Shown: positions 34,824 through 46,139 of the stretch, piece by piece
Layout: each line of letters begins with the position of its first letter
How positions within the stretch are numbered: position 1 is the stretch's first letter
Assembly: GCF_001640805.2 (NCBI RefSeq)
Contig: NC_066833.1
Coordinates: 7,685,564-7,749,563, forward strand
Length of the DNA: 64,000 nucleotides
Direction of reading: 5' to 3'
From: Lates calcarifer
Lineage: Eukaryota; Chordata; Actinopteri; Centropomidae
The notes under the pieces: model-generated
Told to the model about the DNA's origin: nothing
What the model saw: only the letters and a program-made list of their open reading frames with translations
The model's database searches: none
Program-made: the position numbers and the translations under genes

Positions 34824-35461
34824 GTTCTGTTTTTCATCATTTTATTCACTGCCCTGTTTCCACTTGCTGTTAGTTATCTTGCATTCTTCCTATTCTCTTA
34901 CACCCCATTTCTCACAGATCCACATTGCAGACCAACTTGATTTCTATAGACAAATGCTGAGCTGGGTCGTTAAAATTTCTTTAGTCAAATTCCAAAGCAA
35001 CTCTAACTATAAACACATACTGTATACACTGAAAATTAAATAGTAATATTGTTTTGTTTTGTTTTGTGTTTTCTTTAACCTTTATTTTATTACGGGCATA
35101 GAGTAAAATTAAGACACTAATATTCAACAATACTGTATTATAACTAAATGAGCTAACAAAAAACACAGTTGCACATTAATGAGTGTGGCTTATGAGCTGA
35201 AATATTAGCACTGCCTCAAAGTTGTGAGTAAAATATTACTGGCCTGCAAATTGAAATCATATCACAAAATATGTATTTAATAGTTATTTATTTTGTTTTT
35301 TTTTTTCAAAAAATGAACATCATGAACAGAGTTCACTTTCTATAGCGCTCATTGCTCAAGTGTAAAACTTAATGACAAACATCTTATCAATATGATGTCT
35401 GTTTCTGCTTCACAGGTTGAAGGAGCACTGAGCATTTTGATTGTGCTGTCTGACTGAACTG

Positions 35462-35507
<46 letters not shown>

Positions 35508-36541
35508 GCATTGAAACCACTTGTATAAGCCTGAATTTGGACTGTGGCTCTGACAGTAACTGTATTGTCCTGGACATGAGACATTAACCATTAACCATAC
35601 ACATGCACAAACAATTATATAAATATATAACAGATATGTTAATAAACCAACATGTCTGTATGTGTGCATACACACACACTGTTGTGCCAGCTACAGTGGT
35701 TCTCTGTAAACAAGAGTCTTCTTGCGTCCCTGAGATATATAAAAATAGCCTTACGTTAACATGTGTATTAAAGTAGAAGTGACAGTTTAGGTAGTAGTAT
35801 TTGAAACAACTTCTATGACTGTGTTCCAATGGATCTTACTGTAGTTATGGGCAGACACCTCATATTCTTATTTTGATAAGCTCTCCAAGCCCTAACCTAA
35901 CCAGAATATCTGTAACCCTGCCATTCAAGTTTATGTCTAAACTTAACCATCTTGACTATTGTTTCTAAGGGACCATTTTTAATTTTATACTTAAACCCAG
36001 CCTTCCAGTGGGACCATGATCCCTGCTGTCAGACCTTTGATTCATCACCTACCTGTCTTTTTTAATTAACTCAGACAGGTCTGGTGTTGTGCTTACTGAC
36101 AGCTTTCAAGAGAGATTAAGAATGCAGAATGGTATTCCTTTGCCACACACAAAAAAATAGCAAAAATCTCCACAAATGGTTGTAAATTGACTCAGAGAAC
36201 CAAAAAAGCTTCCATGCTCTTGAACTGTGACCTTAGTGGTACAGATAATCAAGTGAGAGAAAAATACCAGTTCTGTCTGTTCCTGAGGCTCAGTGGGATC
36301 CATCATGCTCTGATACAACTGCTTGAATTTAGTGTTAAAATGTGCTTGTTACCTTGTTAGCTACTAGCTAGCAAGCTAAACTAAACATCTAATTAGCTGC
36401 TGTAGAACAAGAGCCAGCCACAAAGATATTTTCTGTTAGACCTGTCTCCTAGTTTAGTCTGATGTTAGTTAGATGGTTTCACCAAATTAAATTAAACTAT
36501 TTCTTTTTCACTTGTTTCTTGTCTTTGTCTGTTACTGTTAG
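34824..36541. other. Gap between the two pseudogenes
   Basis: It contains a (CA)n microsatellite at about 35465-35505 and AT-rich sequence. None of the 5' exons of a CNTNAP gene (signal peptide, F5/8C domain, first LamG1 exon) was recognised, so the CNTNAP fragment is 5'-truncated here. A pyrimidine tract and AG at 36540-36541 precede the first CNTNAP exon. Confidence 0.6.
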
Positions 36542-36726
36542 ACTACACAAGACTGAGGTTAAGTAGCAGTCATGCTGCCGTCACTGTTGGCAGTCTGCTG
36601 GACAACCAGCACTGGCATTCTGTTGTCATTGAGTGCTTTAACAAGCAGGTGAACCTCACAGTGGACTCCCACATGCAACACTTCCAAACCAAAGGGGAAG
36701 GAGATTCACTGAAGGTTGACTATGAG
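36542..36726 (+). pseudogene. CNTNAP exon, LamG1 (GSLLDNQHWHSVVIE)
   Basis: The 185-bp exon is fully open in phase: LSSSHAAVTVGSLLDNQHW, HSVVIECFNKQVNLTVDSH, then MQHFQTKGEG...LKVDYE. It matches CNTNAP LamG1 ('GSLLDDHHWHSVVIE', 'MQHFRTNGEFDYLDLDYE'). The acceptor TTACTGTTAG ends at 36541 and the donor GTCAGT begins at 36727. This is the best preserved CNTNAP piece. Confidence 0.93.
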
Positions 36727-37220
36727 GTCAGTCCATCCTGTCAGTCATTTAGGCTGATAAAGTGTTTCATTAGCATGAATGAAATTGAGCAAGATAGGTT
36801 ATTTTAGATGTCCAAGGTTCTGGAGGTAAAAGTCATGTTTTCATAGACAATGTCAGGTGACTGAAAGTTGGAACTCTTAAAGGCTTGGATGATCATGAAA
36901 CTCTCCTGGTTGAATCATTAGCACCAAAAATGTGCAGCTATGCTAGAAAATATCTGGTTCTTTGATCAAGTCAAAGGCACCAGTCTGTGACCATAAAACC
37001 TGAAGGAGAGAACTGCCCATTTCAGTAAGAAACATTCAACCACACAACATCACATTCTGTATGCCCCCATAACAGCAAGCTCAGGATAGAGATTGCACTT
37101 TGTTGAAACTGCTAAAATGTTCAGCAGTTTAAATCAGTTAACTTTAAGATTTAGGACTAGTTTTGGATGTAATCAACAAGTGCAGCAACAAAGTCATCAT
37201 TTATGCCCATGACTAGCTTC
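36727..37220. other. Intron, no exon recognised
   Basis: The next CNTNAP exon ('FGGIP...KNFHGCMENL'-like) should follow but nothing resembling it is present up to 37810. Confidence 0.5.
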
Positions 37221-37224
37221 CTGA

Positions 37225-37480
37225 GTGAGTTCAGCTGGCTAGAGCCCCCCACTATTCAAGCGGTAAACCTTTGTGTACATGCAGCAGGTTGGTTTCTTAC
37301 TCTCACTGTGCCTGTGTGGGTTCTCTCCTGGTACTCTGGCTACCTCCCACAGTCCAAAGACATGCAGCTTAGGTTAATTGGTGCCTCTAAATTGCCCATA
37401 GGTGTGAACGGTCCTTGCGATGAATCCGTACAGGCGTTTACCCTGTCTCTTGTCCAATGTCAGCTGAGATAGGCATAGAT
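37225..37480 (+). mobile_element. Dispersed vertebrate-type repeat, SINE-like
   Basis: It contains GTGCCTGTGTGGGTTCTCTC, CTCCCACAGTCCAAAGACATGCAG, GGTTAATTGGTGCCTCTAAA TTGCCC and CCTGTCTCTTGTCCAATGTC AGCTGAGATAGG, the standard sequence of a repeat very common in fish introns. The class (SINE or LINE tail) is uncertain. Confidence 0.75.
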
Positions 37481-37810
37481 GATGGATAGGCTTGGTATGA
37501 TCTACTGCCAAAGATTTGTCATTTCAAATGATGAATGCAGCATCAGCAGCAGAGCTACAGAAGCCTGCTATCTGCTCCTTGCAAATATAAAAAAGTAGAA
37601 AGACGTAGTTTCAATAAGGGATTTGTTAGCATAGGATTTCAGCAAATTTGGGTATATTCCCAAAGGGAATGAGATCAAAAATGGGACAAGCAGATTTCCT
37701 GAGAGATGGGGGCACATTCAGGATATTTCAGGTGCATTCACTTTTAGTTTGACTACCAAAAAGTAAAACTAAATAAATAGAAATTATCCTTTAGCTTTTT
37801 CGTCCCCCAG

Positions 37811-38085
37811 GGAAATGTGATCTTCATGTGCTTGCAGCCCAAACTGGTTGCCTGTACCTTTCTGAGCTGCAGCAGCAGCTTTCCTGATGCTCCCAACGGC
37901 TGCATCGTCCACCATCATGGCAGGTTTCTTTGCTCATTTCCAGTTCAGGACATGGAATGCTGATGGTCTGCTGCTCTCTGTGCAACTCAAACCAGAGCCC
38001 TGCAGACTGGAGCTGCTGATCAGCAACAGCCGGCTCCTCCTAACCTTCCAGAGCCTGAGACAGCAGAGATCAGAGGCCTCAGCTG
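37811..38085 (+). pseudogene. CNTNAP exon, start of LamG2, frameshifted
   Basis: The acceptor CCCCCAG ends at 37810. It reads GNVIFMCLQPKLVACTFLSC in one frame (family 'GNLSFSCVEPYTVPVFF'), then needs a one-base shift at about 37880-37886 (CAGCTTTCCTGATG) to continue as FLMLPTAASS and FAHFQFRTWNADGLLLSVQL (family 'SVSFQFRTWNPNGLLVF'), ending ...EASAG before the donor GTTAAG. The extra base falls in a short T-run. Confidence 0.9.
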
Positions 38086-38130
38086 GTTAAGGAAAAAGCA
38101 AAGACACACACACAATACATGTATTGATTT

Positions 38131-38158
38131 ATAGATAGATAGATAGATAGATAGATAC
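38131..38158. repeat. (GATA)n microsatellite
   Basis: Seven perfect copies of a GATA tetramer. Confidence 0.9.
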
Positions 38159-38364
38159 TATTATATTAATATTAATATATTAATTCTCATGGGAAATTCA
38201 TAGTTCCAGCAGCATCAACAGACTTAAAAGGTCGAAGGCATGCAATAAATATTGGGAATAATAATAGTAAAAAAAAACAAAAAAAACACTGCTAATAAAA
38301 AACACAGTGAAGAAACTTCAAGTCCAGTGCAAATGGAATGCCATATTTAAGGTGCATGGTGTAC

Positions 38365-38365
38365 A

Positions 38366-38397
<32 letters not shown>

Positions 38398-38404
38398 ATG
38401 TAGT
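38365..38404. repeat. (TG)n / (TATG)n compound microsatellite
   Basis: A short TG run passes into five or so TATG units, directly before the SINE head. Confidence 0.85.
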
Positions 38405-38655
38405 GTGTAGTGGGGCGGTTGTTGGTGGTTCGATTTCCGGCTCCTCCAGTCCGCGTGCCGAAGTATCCTTGGGCAAGACATTGAACCCCAAATTGCCTCC
38501 GATGTGTGTGACATCAGTGTGCGAATGTGTGTGCGTGTGTCTGTATTACAAAAGCACTCTTCAATAGAACAAGTGCTGGATGTGAATGGGGTGAATGTGA
38601 TCTGAGTGGTCGAAAAGACTAGAAAAGCGCTATATAAGTACAGTCCATTTAGTCC
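38405..38655 (+). mobile_element. tRNA-derived SINE
   Basis: It contains a box-B match GGTTCGATTTCC, then GGCTCCTCCAGTCCGCGTGCC, TATCCTTGGGCAAGACATTG and the tail GAAAAGCGCTATATAAGTAC AGTCCATTTA, all hallmarks of a widespread teleost SINE. A related minus-strand piece is at 29530-29690. Confidence 0.85.
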
Positions 38656-38659
38656 TTCA

Positions 38660-39135
38660 GAGCAGTTGACAGTAGTGTTTTCCCCCCTTCGTGGAATTAA
38701 AGAGCCGCATGGCGTGGGGGAGAAACGATCTCCTCAGTCTGTCTGTGGAGTAGGACAGTGACAGCAGCCTGTCGCTGAAGCTGCTCCTCTGTCTGGAGAT
38801 GATGTTGTGCAGTGGATGTACTGGAATGGACAATCCAGTTCGACAGGAGCCTGCTCAGCATCTGTCGCTCTGCCACAGATGTCAGGCTGTCAAGCTCTGT
38901 GCCCACAACAGAGTTTTCATTCTCCTCTGTGCTGGAGTCGACTCGTGGGGCGAGGGAGAGAAGACGGTGGGTGGGGGTTGCAGTGTTTTGAGCTGAGAAT
39001 GAGTTGGGGTGGTCAAACCTGTTGAAGAAGTTGTTCAACTGGTTCGTTCTCCCAACATCTCCCTCAATGGTTGCACCCCTCTTTGAGCTGCAGCTGGTGA
39101 TGATCTTCAGCCCATCCCACACCTCCTTCACCATG
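38660..39135 (-). mobile_element. Internally deleted LINE (Rex-like), pre-RT segment fused to C-terminus
   Basis: The minus strand is open from 39134 to 38697. It starts VKEVWDGLKII and GDVGRTNQLNNFFNRFD, the linker between endonuclease and reverse transcriptase in Rex-like fish LINEs, but then passes directly into sequence whose other frame is the LINE C-terminus ('SSFSDRLLSLSCSTD', 'RRSFLPHAM'). The reverse transcriptase is deleted. The 5' end is truncated at EVW, the same place where the LINE copy at 53868-55120 stops. Confidence 0.7.
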
Positions 39136-39580
39136 TACGTTTAACTGTAGTGTTGGTATTTGTACGTTCAACTGTAGTGTTGGCATTTTCTTTCGAGCCC
39201 AGTATTTTAGCCTATATTTGTTTATATTTTTATGAACTGGCACCATTAGTGTTTATAGTCTAGCCATGGATGTATACAGCTATCACGTTACTGAAGAAAA
39301 CTTAACGACTTTAATGATTCTAAGTCAAATTCTGAAGCCTGTTTTGTATTATCTTTGTGGATTTATAGAAGCTTATTTTAAATAAGCAAGTGTTTCACAG
39401 CTGTGTGTTAAGACTAAATTAGTGCGATTTTTAAAAAAACTAAAATTCACTTCATGCAGTGTCTTCTTGTTTCTTCTTCCACGTTTCCCCCTCAGCTCCC
39501 ACCTTTACCCCTTGGCAAGTCTTTTGGCTTTGGATTGTTGATGTCTGTTACAGACCATCCTTTAATGTCCTAATGGTTAA
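39136..39580. other. Intron, no feature identified
   Basis: AT-rich sequence including a short direct repeat TACGTTTAACTGTAGTGTTGG (39135) / GTACGTTCAACTGTAGTGTTGG (39161) next to the LINE end. Nothing else was recognised. Confidence 0.45.
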
Positions 39581-40330
39581 AATGCTGTGCAGAGAGAACG
39601 GTTAAAATGACAGAGAAGCACATTTTAGAAATCGGCTCGAAAGGGTCACAACAAGGGTCCGCTACACAGACCTGCTGCCACCTTTTGATGAAACTGTATT
39701 TTTTACGTGTGTATTTTACATGCTCTGGTCAACAGTGCCGGGGGCCATAAATGAAACATTTTATAACAGACGCCGCGGGCTGTATAAAATTTGACCACGG
39801 GCCGCAATTGGACATGTCTGCTGTAGACTGCAAACCGACTTTTTATCAGCTGATTATGTGCTATGATATGTTTGTTTATCTGGTTTATTTGGTTTGTGTT
39901 TAAATCTAATCGCTGAATAAATCAGTTTTAAAATGTACTAATTTGGCTCTGATTCATATAGAAAATCTCACCCTGAAGCACGTCAAGACTTCGGGCTTTG
40001 CATTGTGTATTTTCCTGGGGTTGAAATCAGGTACATATAAATGTCCACCTGTCCTGGAAGCGGCATCCCTCGCACGCAACTTTGCTTTTTTTTATTTAAA
40101 GTCGCCATTTCAGAAATTGGCTGGAAATTGTCAGACGGTGGCTACACAGAGCTGCTGCCACCTTTTGGTGAAATATAAAATTGCATTTTTTGTTTAAAAA
40201 AAAAAAAAAAAAACATGTTAAACGTGTATTTTACATGCTCTAGCCGACAGTGCCGGGGGCCATAGATGATACAGATGATGATTTGACCATGGGCCGAAAC
40301 TGGCCCCCAGACCAGACTTTAGACATGCCT
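39580..40330. mobile_element. Tandem hAT-like terminal remnants
   Basis: Two related blocks carry CTACACAGACCTGCTGCCACC/CTACACAGAGCTGCTGCCACC, TTTACATGCTCT and CAGTGCCGGGGGCCATA, followed by TTGACCACGGGCCGCAATTGG or TTGACCATGGGCCGAAACTGG. 'GGGCCG..TTGG' ends are typical of fish hAT elements. No transposase frame is left. Confidence 0.5.
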
Positions 40331-41560
40331 GGCTTAGCTGAAGACCCTTATCAAGTAAAAAGACTTCAACACAAATATAAGCAGCCTCTGCACCCGTTAA
40401 TGGATGCCCAGCTGCTCCTCCTCAGACTGCCTTCATCTGGTTACACCTATTGAACCTATCCTTCTTGACCTGCCAGGGGTCCCAGCCGCAGTGGAGACCA
40501 GATTTGGCTGGATACTGCAAGGGCCATTCAAGTCTCTTCGAGCAGTGCCTTTTCCTGGCCACTACCTCCACAGCAGCTAAGGTACAGAAGCTTTGGGAAA
40601 TGGATACCCTACCATGCAGAAGTAAGCTGCTGGTGATGAGGTCACAAATAGATGAAGAAAAAGTACAACAAGGACAAAAGAGCTGCTTAGTCATAGAAGA
40701 CTATGACTATGCTGCACCATGCTGCCCATGACACAGCCCTTCAGGCATCCCCGCCTGAAGTCCCAGCTTCTCAAGAAATATCTGATAAGCCCAAAGCTTA
40801 TTGACCCTACTGCAGCAATACATAGCACTTTCTGACCCAGTGGGTCCCCACAGGGAAGCATCTTAGCAGAGACCTGGGGAAGGCAGAGGCTTATTAAGCT
40901 GAGATCATGAAGCTGGAGAAGACAGGCTATATAACCATAGTGAGTCAGGAACAGGTGAAGACCCCCAGGTGAGCCTGCTGCTTAAGAATGGCCTCTGTTG
41001 CACTTCCTCTGGCATGACCTGTAAAGTTTGTGAGTCCATCAAGAAGCACTTTTACATGGACCACTGGCAGCAGAGCCTCTCCTCTCAAGACATAGCCAAA
41101 GATATTGTAGATAAGCTGAGGGGACTGTTGATGGAGGTAGGCTCCAAGCTGCAACAGTGGGAAAGCACCACACCGGATGTCATCAGCCACCTGCCCAGGG
41201 AGATCAAGTTGGTGCAGTGAACAGTGGCTACACCACACAGACATGGACCCACAGGAACCTGTGCTGAGGCTGCGCTGGTCACTTGAACATGCTCTGTAAG
41301 TCACAATTGCTTGAGTGTTCCTCTCCGAACAGGAGGAACATTTATTATTTATTATTTATTTAGTATTCACCAGTCGATACGACCCCATTGGGTTCTTCAT
41401 GCAATTCACTAGGAGAGTCAAAGTGCTTGTTCAGCTGTTACGGGACAAGAACCAGGAGTGGGATGACCCCCTTCTGCCTGGTGACCAACTCAAGGCATGG
41501 CAATCTTGTGAATATGACTTGCAACACCTGGACGACATCTGACTGCCTCCCTGCTATGTG
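40330..41560 (+). mobile_element. BEL/Pao LTR retrotransposon remnant (protease-RT-RNase H region)
   Basis: Scattered frames on the + strand follow the BEL/Pao polyprotein in order. A block near 40490 ends in RFGWILQGPFKS. At 40585-40735 there is KLWEMDTLPCRS and TRSQ-like text. Reverse-transcriptase pieces cover 40900-41220, including KKHFYMDHWQQSL (the 'YVDN' strand region with YMDH in place of YVDD/N) and STTPDVISHLP. A post-RT piece at 41370-41540 reads RYDPIGFFMQFTRRVKVLV and EWDDPLLP. Stops and frameshifts separate all of them. No LTRs were found. It sits in an intron of the CNTNAP pseudogene in the same orientation. Confidence 0.8.
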
Positions 41561-42050
41561 CCCATGCCCTGGACCTGAGAAGAATCATTTTGTTACTCAA
41601 CTCAAGTTTGTTGGTATAGAAAAGCAATTCTAGATAGACAGTTTATTTTCACATTAAATGCAATGTATCCAAATAACTCAAATGAGGAGTTTGATCTGCC
41701 TCCATTTCAGTAAGAACGTGTAGATTCACATTCACATTGCTGCTGCTGAGAACTGATTTTCATTGACCACTTTGGGGCAATGGAAACAAGTTGCGAACAG
41801 AAAAGATAAAGTTGGTGTCTGTAGAAAATTTTAGATTAGAGTTTTAAATTCCTTTTAGAAAATATGGAATTAGGAGAAGTGGCTTGAAAACATGTAAGAT
41901 GTTTTTGCATTTTTAACATGTCCTAATCTCACAAAAAATGTGTTTACTGATCATAAAACATACATAATCTTGTATGTAGAGAAGAAAGTGTGGACAATGG
42001 GTTCATGCTAACAGACTAAAATATTATATTTTTGTGTTGTGCATATTTAG
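41561..42050. other. Intron, no feature identified
   Basis: AT-rich. It ends in TTGTGTTGTGCATATTTAG, the acceptor of the next CNTNAP exon. Confidence 0.45.
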
Positions 42051-42252
42051 AGGAGAGGGTCTGGACAGTGCTGACCCACAACAGCACAGCTCCAGTCAGA
42101 GTCCAGGGCTCATCTCTGCATAAACCTCACATCATGAAGTTAAACTACAGCGCCTTGGCCAAACAAATACACGCCATCATAACTGGGTCAGAGCAGTGCT
42201 GGCAGGAAGTGATTTATAAACTGCAGGAAGTCCCGCCTCTTCAACATCAAAG
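42051..42252 (+). pseudogene. CNTNAP exon, fibrinogen-like region, frameshifted
   Basis: It opens with ERVWTVLTHNST (family 'DKVWTIVSHD') and continues LNYSALAKQIHAIITGSEQC and QEVIY ('DQISAITDSAEYCEQYVSY'). At TATAAACTGCAGG (about 42219) one extra base is present; beyond it the +1 frame gives CRKSRLFNIK, matching 'CKMSRLLNTPDG'. The donor GTAAAG is at 42253. Confidence 0.9.
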
Positions 42253-43960
42253 GTAAAGTTCCCACAGAATGTTATCTCCTCTCTTCCTCCATCCCATTTG
42301 TGTTACACTAAGAAAACTCCATTCTGACCTCATGAGCTGTGCCCCTTGTGTTGCTCTTGTTATGTTCTTGCAATAACTTAAAAGGCAATCTCCAGTCTTT
42401 TATGCGTAAATTCATCTTGATTTGCTTTGGTGTCTCACTCCTAAATCATGAAACATTCATGACGTTCTGAATTCCACCATTCCCTTGGTGCTTTGTGAGC
42501 GCAAACAAACAAGTTCATTATCAAAGCAGATCAAAGAAAAACAGGGAACAAGTTGTTTTATAGCTGTTTGGACACTGTCTAATACAGCCTAATTTGATCA
42601 GCTGTAGCTTTTGTTGTCTGGGTACAGACTTCTACTGTGGAAAAAGGTCAAAGGCTGTCCATCATTTTCCTGCTGTCATAAGTTAATTAATGAGGAAAAA
42701 AGCCTTTATTTATTTATTTATTTTCCTGAACTGCAAAGAGAACTAGACTGTTATTTGCAATAGGTTGTATATATTTCTTTTTTCCAGGGTTTTGTTTAGT
42801 TTTTTGTTTTGTTGAGTTTTTTTGCTTCTGTTTTTTTGTTAAGTCATTTACACATTTCTGATATGTTACTGTTTTTATTTGATGTGAATCCAAACGTAAT
42901 ACTCCCTCCATGTTTTTGTCATGATAAAATCTGCGTAATTTAACAGAGCTATAAAAAAACAGAATCACTGTGTTGTCCCCTGGCCTGTTGTTGCCACCTA
43001 CTGGTGATTTGGTGTATTGTTAATCCCCTTAAGTTTTGTTTTCTTTAAGTTTCTTTTTTCATTCTCCATGTGGTTTATTTGATCAGCTAGCAGCTTGCAG
43101 TGTGCAGCGTTTTCTTTATGGTACAGCCTTGGAACAGTTTTGTCCGTGAGTACATTTTATAGATATTGTTTAAATTTATATTTTTGTGTTTATTAAAATT
43201 CATGGTTGTTTAAAACAATGTGTTAATACAATACAATAAGTTAATAAATGTTTTGAAACCATAATGTTTATGTTGTCATTATTTCATGTGTGTATATCTA
43301 ACTCTGATCATTGATTGATTTTTTTTATACTGTTCAGTTTTACAGAAAACAGTATGTCTAGACAGTTGTGGGAGTTTTTTGTTCGCCATCTGTCCAACTT
43401 TGTCTAGATATGCAACTGTGAGGACAGAACAATCACATAGTCATCACTCCTCAGAGTTTTGTTTTTAACACAAATACTCAATTAATTGACTAATTAATTT
43501 CAGTCAGTTCTACTTTGCTGTCACTTCCTGCACAAATCTTTACATTAAAAGCCTTTAAAGTCTGTGTAAAGCAGTGACACTTATGCGTTCTGAGTCAGTC
43601 ACACCACAGAAAAATGTGCTATCACCCACCAGAAACATTGCTTACAACATTAACCAGAAACATCTCTTTTTTATCTCAACCAGACTCTATTTACAAAAAC
43701 TGTAATTTAACTCAATCTGCTAGTTGCTACCTTGTGGTACACGTGAGCTGCATATTTCTTCTACCACTGAAAGTCACATAATAATGCAAACTAATTAAAT
43801 AGATGTAGGCAGTGGTATTCCTGTGTTCTGCTCGGTAAAATGAAATGTTTTTGTCAATAGAGTCTGGTAGTGATTGCCGGGTGCACTGTTCTTGATCAAT
43901 GATGCACTGATTCCAAAGATAAAATCTGGGTTGCATTCTCTGTAATGGGATATGGTGTGA
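42253..43960. other. Intron, no exon recognised
   Basis: AT- and T-rich. The rest of the fibrinogen-like region (a 'TWWVGKANEKH...WGG' exon) was looked for and not found. ATATGCAACTGTGAGGACAG at about 43409 faintly recalls the 'CNCDAD' motif but has no other support. Confidence 0.4.
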
Positions 43961-43966
43961 TTAGGT

Positions 43967-45137
43967 CAAGGCCGTTTCTAGCTTTGTGGGGGCCTTACGC
44001 AAGATGCTGTTTGGGGGCCCCTAGTTTACCAAATTATGATGGAGAGATTCCTAATCCCTTAGATGATCCACGAACATGCCACAATCTATTACACTTCATG
44101 AGCAAAACAGGCTACATTCATGATAACCTCTCATATTAAAATTAAACATCTTATTGAGCCACTCAAGGAAGATCTGAAACTGATCTGATCTGGAACTGAT
44201 AAAAATGATAGGATATGAAAGGAAAACAACAATCCTCCACATGTCAATAAATAAAACAGATACTGAGTGTTTTTTTTTTTTTTTTTTAAAAAAGGTTACT
44301 TACATTTTGAAAGCAAGAACACAAATCAAGTTTTCACAGCAACACAAATTCTCACACCTTGAAACAATTAATAACACTTAATAAATAACTAGTGTTACTT
44401 ATAAAGCAGTAGCACACTTCTAATTAGAGGCCTATAAAATACACACTAAACTTAATAAGTGAATCATAAGTAATCCTAAAGTAATGGTAAGTGGCAAATA
44501 TCAACAACTTCCACTGGATGACAACATAGCAGACATCTGCACAACAACAACAACACACCCCCAACACCATAATCTGACAAAATGGGTCTGATGTCACTCA
44601 CTTTGGTCAGTCAGTCAGTCCCATGGCAGGATAGCACAGTCCATTCACATGTGACATGTTAATTTTATTGTAGGCAACTCTCATGAAGCAAACACTAAAG
44701 CTGGATTTAAAAAACTCAGCGTTACACTTCCACCCCACATCACAAACAAATGCCTTACCTTTACCCTGTCTTTCTTCCCCTGTTTTCTTCTTTTCTTCTT
44801 CTTTCTTGTTTTCTACCCCACTAGGATGACTTCTTTTTGATGCCATAACGCTGTTTGCCATCCACATCCTCACTAACGGGAATGATGGGTACCTGTCAGT
44901 CATTCCCATCATACCTGTCGGCGGACATCACTCACTGCGTGACAGTGGAGTGCCACAAAAACACTAGCCACAGCTTCTCATTGCTGCTTATTTTATTCTT
45001 AAACTCCTACATTTATTTTTAAGCATTTAGGGATAAAGACAGGTAATAAAAATTTTCCTCAGATGAGGCTGAACATTCAGCTTTGGGGCCCCGTAGTGGC
45101 TGGTGGGGCCCTATGCATTTACATAGTCCGCGTATTA
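43967..45137 (-). mobile_element. hAT transposon remnant, copy 1
   Basis: The left end CAAGGCCGTTTCTAGCTTTG TGGGGGCC and the right end GGGGCCCCGTAGTGGCTGGT GGGGCCC are the two ends of the element seen complete at 55415-56181. The transposase start on the minus strand shows the element runs right to left. A 16-18 base T-run at about 44269 and shared internal blocks (AGTGTTACTTATAAAGCAGT, TGACAAAATGGGTCTGATGT, CATGGCAGGATAGCACAGTCC) identify the family. The right-hand 15 bp of the TIR are not preserved, so the end is approximate. Confidence 0.75.
44607..44846 (-). pseudogene. hAT transposase N-terminal fragment
   Basis: From the ATG at 44846: MASKRSHPSGVENKKEEEKK, the lysine/glutamate-rich start typical of ZMYM1-like fish hAT transposases ('KR..PSGA..RK.KKEEEE'). 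The catalytic domain is absent; the frame then runs into element 3' sequence (CKNPAL-like block lost). Non-functional. Confidence 0.6.
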
Positions 45138-46139
45138 GACATACACTGTAAAAAAACAAAACAAAAAAACAGTTGTTTTTACAGGAAAACGCCGGCAGCT
45201 GTGGTTACCAGAGAATTCCTGTAAAAAATACAGCAGCACAGTAGATAACTTTACAGGCGAAATATGTAAATTGATTTACAGTGAATGAAATCACAGCTGA
45301 ATCACATTTAAAAACTGAAGTCTACAAAATAAATTTGTTAATTTCGCATAAGTGTTGTATATAAATAGACCATTTTCTGTATTTTTTACATGTAATAACT
45401 GCTTATTGTGCATCAATAAATGATAAAATTAACAGGGAAATATCAAACAAAAAACTAATTTAAACTGGTAGAACAACAGTGAAACTTTGCATTTTAAATG
45501 GAGGTGTTCTGTGTATTATACATAAAATCTATTCAAAATATGCTGTATTTTTATGCTTTAATAATCAAGTTATAATGTAAAATTTACTTATAAACCTGCA
45601 AAAATACATCTTGAGAAAAGACAACACAGGAAAATATCACTTTTGGAAATTTTATTTAACATCCATCATTAATATGCATTTTTTTACAACATGTAAACAA
45701 GCTACATGTGTTAGGCGCACAACAACAACCAAAAATTTTGTTTACATGCTTAGATGTTACCATGTAATTTATCTATCTCTATGGAGAAAATCAGGTGATG
45801 CCAACAGGCCAAGGTCAGATCTGTGGAGAGGCGAGCCCCCTCAAAGTAAGAATGCTTGTTAAGGTATTTTTTAGCAATAAAAACAATCCTAATTAAATAA
45901 ATGCAAGATAGGTACGTTTTATACCATACTGTGGAACATTCCTGCAAAGCACGAACATCTTCATGAAACAAGCAGGTGGCAGACCCTCTACCAGAAAAAG
46001 TAACACCTTTAAGACTTTAAAACAAAAATTACATGTTGTGCCTTAATTACCATAATAAACCTTGTGGATTGAACAAAGCAAAAACTAACAGTACCTCTTC
46101 TCAAACAAACAGTCCGACTGCACAGAAAGAGTCCATATT

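Noticed and set aside
35387..35829. Overlapping minus-strand frames rich in cysteine/valine
   Set aside because: The CVCVCV runs come from the (CA)n microsatellite.
43395..43440. ATATGCAACTGTGAGGACAG as the CNTNAP 'CNCDAD' motif
   Set aside because: About five residues only, with no surrounding similarity and no splice sites.
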